In this document: positions 47,301 to 51,601 of the stretch, in pieces
Layout of the letters: every line of letters starts with the position of its first letter
Numbering within the stretch: the first letter of the stretch is position 1
Source of the DNA: Brachionus koreanus
Lineage: Eukaryota > Rotifera > Eurotatoria > Ploima > Brachionidae
Assembly (NCBI GenBank): GCA_016987375.1
Contig: PJRA01000198.1
Span: forward strand, 895,226 to 946,826
DNA length: 51,601 bases
Reading direction: 5' to 3'
Notes under the pieces: generated by a model
Database searches by the model: none
What the model saw: only the letters and a program-made list of their open reading frames with translations
Told to the model about the DNA's origin: nothing
Made by a program: the position numbers and the translations under genes

Positions 47301-50300
47301 TTTTAAAAATATTATTTTTTTAATTTCTAAATTATCAAATTTAAAAGAAAATAATTTCATTTATTTAAGATCTAAAAAGGAGAAAATTTTGAAATTAAAA
47401 AAATTGAAAAATTTGTCACGGTCAAGTCAAGTGTTGAAAATCGAAAAGACAAGTTCACAGAGCACTGCAAGCTCTCAGGATTTAGTTGAAACTAGCTCTA
47501 TAAACTCAGGTTCTCAAAGATCCATTCAAATTCCCTCCAATTTGACACCATTTAAACATAATGAAACAGCAAGCAAATCAATCCTGGTCAAAAAAAATAC
47601 TTCAAAATCAAAATCGGACAAAAAAAGAAAATCAGTTCGATTTAGTGAAAAAACCTTTCTTGTAAATGAAAATCTTGTACAAGATGAATTCGCTAAGTCG
47701 AATGAAAAAGGTCATTTTATAGCTGAGGGAATTCTTAAAGATCAAAATTTAGATAACATAAAGATAGATTTGTCCATCCCTAGCACTCCATACAGTTCAA
47801 TAGATGAACTTACTTCTTCGAATTCAATTAACTCAAATACAACTTTAATTTTGGAAGAAGAAGATCAAAGCCAAAATCAAACACTAAATGAGACAATAAA
47901 TCAAACTTTGGACAGCACTCTGAAGCCATCTTTTTACGAATTCGACTCCATTTTGTTTCCAAAAGCTTCAAAATATGTTGACTATTTGTCAATGACCACA
48001 CAAGACTTGTCCAATGATGAAAATGTCTCAAGCAAAGAGAGCAAAAAAGAAAAAAAAATTCTCAACAAAAACCAAGAAAATTGTCTTAATTTAACTGAGA
48101 CTTTTCACTTGACACTAATGAGCATGGAAGTGCATGTGAAGACTAGAGGTGACTTGACACCAGACCCCGAACAAGACCCAATATGCTTCATAAGCTTTAC
48201 CATTTTGTACAACAAGCCCATTTTAGAAATAGAACAAAGCAGCTATGAGACTCATTTGATTATATTTGATTCAGAAAAACGATCAATGGCCACCACTAGA
48301 TACCTTGGACTGGAATCATTTCTCAATAAACAAATTAAATCTATTACATACTGTCATTGTGAAGAGGAATTGTTAGAAAGTTTTATTCGAGCTGTGCAAT
48401 TTTTTGATCCGGATATAATTGTTGGTTTTGAGATACAAAAATTGTCTTGGTGCTACTTGGCTCGACGAGCTATAAAGCTCAAATTGTTGGATTTTTGCTC
48501 TAGAATATCTCGTTTGCCCAAGTTTAAACGAGAGAGCTTGATGAGAATTAATTTGTCTAAGAAGTCAGCTAATAAAGTGGACGAGACTAGCTCGGAAGCG
48601 ATGCCTGTGCCTCATGAGCTAATTATAGCTGGAAGAGTTGTTCTAAATTTGTGGAGAATTTTACGAAGTGAATTAGCTCTTAGCATTTACTCATTTGAAA
48701 ATTGTTGTTTCAGCATTTTACACGAAAGAGTGCCAAAGTATTCCTATTCAACTCTTGACAGATGGTTTCAGCACAAAACAGATTTGTTCAGATCTAAAAC
48801 AATCGAGTATTTTGTTTACAGATCAAGGGCTAATTTGCGCCTAATGGTATCACTGGACCTAATTGGAAAGACTTGTGAATTTTCTCGTGTTTATGGAATT
48901 GAATTTTATCATGTATTTTTTCGTGGTTCTCAATACAGAGTAGAGTCAATGATGTTACGGATTGCACGCAAGCTCAACTTTGTTGCTTTTTCGGCAAGTC
49001 AAAAACAAAAAACTACAATGAGAGCGCCCGAATGCATTCCACTAACATTGGAGCCCGAATCTAAATTCTACACAGATCCTGTTGCTGTGCTTGACTTTCA
49101 GTCATTGTATCCAAGTGTCATCATTGCATACAATATTTGTTTTACTACTTGTCTTGGAAGAGTTGAGTCAATTGGAAAAGAAGGCAGCTTTAAATTTGGA
49201 TGTGGAAGTTTGTTCTTGCCAGACAAAGTAATTAAAAGTCTCGACTTGGAAAAAGATATTTATGTGGCTCCAAATGGAGTGGCTTTTGTTAAACATCATA
49301 TCAGACAAGGTAAATAAAAAATTTCATCATTAAAATTAAAATTAGAAAAGAAAGGGAATCAAAATATTTGTAAATCATTGTTTATTAAATATTAAAATAT
49401 ACTTATTTAATTTAATAAATGTATACAGTCAGGTTACTTTAATCGGAAATTTTTCCGTGTCGGAAGCTTTTTTTGACTATAAATTTATCTTTTTCATAAA
49501 ATTTTGGCTTTTAGAAGGAATTTACAAATAGATAATTAAGTTCTCTTTTGAAATAGTTTCAAGGTTAATCAACAGGCTAGTGCACGTGCCTCATGAGACT
49601 AATTATCACTTTATTTATCAAATTCTTTATTAAAAAACAATTAATTGTATTGAAAATTTATAAAATTGAATAAAGCCATGAAAAAATTTAACAACAAGAA
49701 ATTCAAGTTAAATAATTCAAATTTTGAAACAAATTCTAAATAAATTAAATTTATATTGCTAAAAATTGAATGCTTATTAAATTTCTTGAATCTTTTTCAA
49801 AAATTCTATGTTGAAATGATATAAATATTTAATCAAATAAAATATTTCATTTTGATTAGTGAATTATTAAAGCTTGAATTAACACGAGTCATTTGACTCG
49901 TTTTATGAAAATATAATGTATATAAAATTTATTAGATGAATAAATTTACTCAAAATTAAATTTTAATTAAAGAAAAATAAAAAAAATAGCTAAATCTATT
50001 TCTTGTTGAACCAATTTCACTTCTTTCATGTAAAATTCGCAATCTATAATTTTTATTTTATTGGATTGGGTTCATCTTCGTTTAAGTATGAGGATCTGAG
50101 CCAGTTGTTTAAAGATTTGCAAACTTTATCAGCTTTTTATGCTGAATAAATAAGAGGCTTATTTTGCCGGACAAAAATAGAAGTGTCAGATATGAAAAAT
50201 AATATTTAGCAGATTTTTTTGTTTTTTTGTCAAATTTTTAATATATCAGATATTTACTTAAGAAATGTCAGGCTAAAAAGAAAAATTATCAATTTTCACA

Positions 50301-51601
50301 AAAATGAAATGTAGTATAAAAAAAATCTGTTCAAAATCTCCTACTATCTTTTCAAGACTTAAGTAATTTTTTTGACTCTTGCAGTAGTCGCAGCTTGACC
50401 AAATGATTGAACCATTAGGGCATATTCGAGTGCATTTTTTTCAAATTATCTTGATTATGTTGAATAATACGGAGTTGTTGAGTTGTTGACTGGTTTTTGT
50501 TCAAAAATACAGCTCTGTAATTTAAATATTAGTATTACTTATTTAAAGTTTAAGTCAAATTGGCAATTATTTTATCTATAGAAAATAAAAAGGAATTGTT
50601 ATCATAAAATAGTTAATAATACAAGATGATTTCTAGTCCATATAATTTAATTATTTATTTATTTGTTTTCTGAACCGAGCTAATGCTCCTCTAGATTAAA
50701 AAATAAAATAAAAAAAAAGTAAATTTAAAATAATAAAAATAAAATATAAGAAATATGATTTAAAAAGAAAGAATAGATAAATTAAATAGAGAGTAACAGG
50801 ATACATATATTTAAACACAATGTTTGTTGATACAATTTTAGGAAAAATTCTTAATTTTAAATAAAAATTACACAACTTAGTTAATCATAATTATCTGACA
50901 CTTTAAATTTAGAAAGATTTAAATTAAATTTTTTATCTGAAAGTTAATTAAATTATTAATTTATTCTTAATTAAAATTAAGTTTTGAAGCTATTAAATAT
51001 CCTACTCTATTGCGTAATTGATATCTTACTATCTCTAAATTTTTCCCTGGACCATCAGATAGCTAAACATTTGAAATGTACTCAATATCTCTCTATTTCA
51101 TTATACCTATTTTTAATATATTTTATTTTATTCTTTTTAAAGTTATTTGATTTTAATTTTAATTTTTGCCTTTTTCTTTTTTTATTTTTTTTTATTTAAA
51201 GGAGCATTAGTTCGGTACAGAAAACAAATAAAAAAATAAATAAAATATGTTTTAAAGAAAATAATTATTTGACTTGATTTGGTGTTCCTAGTTTGAAAAT
51301 TTATCTTTCTACTTAACTTACATTATTCTTCTCTTTATATAATCTGTTTAATCAATTTTTTTTTAAATCTCTTCTCATTTTCATATTTTTACAATGCCTA
51401 TGAGGCTAAAAACTTTATTAAATAAATAAATAAACAAATGAAATAATAGTTTTAGTAATAAAAATTTTTTTTTTTATAAAATAAATGAATTCTTTTGAAT
51501 TTATCTAAATTTTTTTTATTTCTAATAAAGGAATTTTACCAATTATGCTTGAAGATATCCTCAAAACTAGAGTAATGGTAAAAAATAGCATGAAAATTCA
51601 C
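41308..51601 (+). CDS. REV3L: DNA polymerase zeta catalytic subunit REV3, 13 exons seen, 3' end outside window
   Basis: B-family translesion polymerase. Exons: 41308-41446, 41510-41711, 41776-41850, 41902-42147, 42202-42299, 42351-42455, 42514-42586, 42659-42891, 42960-43035, 44701-45610, 45664-45797, 47370-49309, 51531-51601+, all phases consistent, 1434 codons so far. The start MFSLRIFSINYYM matches the family MFSVRIVTADYYM. The N-terminal domain includes YGYHE and LFGMNLIHL. STCDLELDSCAADI and ALWDEEKKRR follow. The middle is acidic, low-complexity, with two REV7-binding motifs. Exon 12 carries the exonuclease-like domain, whose acidic exo I pair is absent (LMSMEVHVKTRGD), as is usual for REV3, then GSQYRVESMMLRIA and polymerase motif A DFQSLYPS (Asp about 1339). 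Exon 13 begins LPIMLEDILKTR. The exon 8 acceptor (after 42658) was chosen to keep frame. Confidence 0.93.
44072..44531. repeat. Composite direct-plus-inverted repeat in REV3 intron 9
   Basis: Order A-B-A-B'. Unit A (44072-44145 and 44287-44360, about 74 bp, begins AAATTTCATTGCCGATTTTTG) is a direct repeat. Unit B (44140-44296) recurs as its reverse complement at 44374-44531, almost perfect over about 157 bp, including GGTAGATCGTAGTTACATA and its complement. The second A forms the loop. No coding content. Confidence 0.85.
45500..45532 (+). other. REV7 (MAD2L2)-binding motif 1 in REV3
   Basis: REV3 residues about 683-693 read WFCPRIEPPSS. This fits the REV7-binding pattern of human REV3L, hydrophobic-hydrophobic-x-P-x-x-x-P-P-S (ILKPLMSPPSR). 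It lies in exon 10 within otherwise low-complexity sequence, followed by a plausible helix (CELKDAF). Confidence 0.68.
45745..45777 (+). other. REV7 (MAD2L2)-binding motif 2 in REV3
   Basis: REV3 residues about 747-757 read WFTPALPLPSV, again with the aromatic pair, Pro at position 4 and Pro-Ser at positions 9-10. The second human site (VIMPCKCAPSR) has the same spacing. It lies in exon 11, 54 residues after the end of the first motif. Confidence 0.62.
46080..46242. mobile_element. Left-truncated copy of the piggyBac-like MITE, in REV3 intron 11
   Basis: Homologous to 6160-6325: shares TTTTGAATAGATTTTTC at the left and AAAAAACGTGAAAAAATGC, then TTGGTGCTTCTAGTGTTAA at the right end. The left terminal repeat is missing or too worn to see. 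Confidence 0.68.
49310..51530 (+). other. REV3 intron 12, 2.2 kb, with retroelement tails
   Basis: Bounded by the GTAAAT donor after 49309 and the TAATAAAG acceptor before 51531, joining HIRQG to ILPIML in frame. The left half is AT-rich without recognisable content. The right half carries the two opposed retroelement tails listed separately, plus a third possible tail at 51390-51440 (AATGCCTATGAGGCTAAAAA followed by AAATA units). Confidence 0.7.
50645..51246. mobile_element. Two opposed LINE/SINE 3' tails
   Basis: At 50645-50700, read on the minus strand, GGAGCATTAGCTCGGTTCAG then AAAACAAATAAATAAATAA. At 51199-51246, on the plus strand, GGAGCATTAGTTCGGTACAG then AAAACAAATAAAAAAATAA. The two ends are therefore inverted relative to each other and bracket about 550 bp. 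Either two 3'-end fragments of the same family inserted in opposite directions, or this is one foldback element using the tail as its terminal repeat. No coding part is recognisable. Confidence 0.6.

Noticed and set aside
49576..49605. Intronic TGCCTCATGAG...CTAATTAT resembling REV3 exon 12 near 48607.
   Set aside because: About 20 matching bases with a one-base gap and no extension on either side. Too short to argue for a duplicated exon fragment.
1..51601. CRISPR arrays, bacterial operons, phage or plasmid features.
   Set aside because: Genes are spliced and animal-like, and no regularly spaced repeats, ribosome binding sites or prokaryotic gene clusters are present.

Overview
The window comes from a very AT-rich metazoan nuclear genome. 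Noncoding DNA is dominated by A/T runs. Most introns are about 46-72 bp, with GT-AG ends. A few introns of 1.5-2.2 kb are swollen by transposon debris. Orthologues of GluN1, IFT20, NudE, USP1, REV3 and a Fos/ATF3-like bZIP factor place it in an animal. The compact introns and extreme AT content suggest a small invertebrate such as a monogonont rotifer, but the phylum is a guess.

Layout. 336-1271 (+): intronless Gln/Ser/Thr-rich protein, unassigned. 1885-2634: decayed LINE 3' end. 4819-11470 (+): USP1-type deubiquitinase in four exons, with TIR elements, a foldback repeat and a Ty3/gypsy fragment in its introns. 12564-12728: hAT transposase remnant. 13311-14259 (-) and 14420-14959 (+): ZCCHC9 and mitochondrial ribosomal protein S6, head to head across 160 bp. 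17545-22721 (+): complete 12-exon NMDA receptor subunit GluN1, with a LINE 3' end and a hAT-type MITE in intron 5. 22826-23326 (-): IFT20, tail to tail with GluN1. 25501-25735: isolated GC-rich island of unknown nature. 27168-28106 (+): intronless bZIP gene. 29913-31323 and 37626-39044 (both -): two NudE/NDEL1 genes inside an approximately 3 kb segmental duplication; the predicted proteins are identical. The DNA between the copies carries a decayed LINE and a mariner transposase fossil. 41308-51601 (+): REV3 (DNA polymerase zeta catalytic subunit), twelve complete exons and the start of a thirteenth, cut by the window edge.

Most genes are invisible as single ORFs. I assembled them by joining exons with matched phases and checking continuity against family landmarks. 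The assembled lengths (USP1 808 aa, ZCCHC9 277, MRPS6 142, GluN1 921, IFT20 133, NudE 329) are close to the usual family sizes, which supports the models.

The genes form no operon. USP1 (PCNA and FANCD2 deubiquitination) and REV3 (translesion synthesis) both act in DNA-damage tolerance, but they lie about 30 kb apart and no link is implied. The most interesting items are the NudE duplication, which starts at the stop codon and has a replaced block upstream; two well-preserved REV7-binding motifs in a REV3 whose middle is short; a lysine in an otherwise near-invariant bZIP arginine position; a retroelement scrap between 45-bp direct repeats; and several intronic hairpin-forming elements. I saw no clearly novel multi-gene system.
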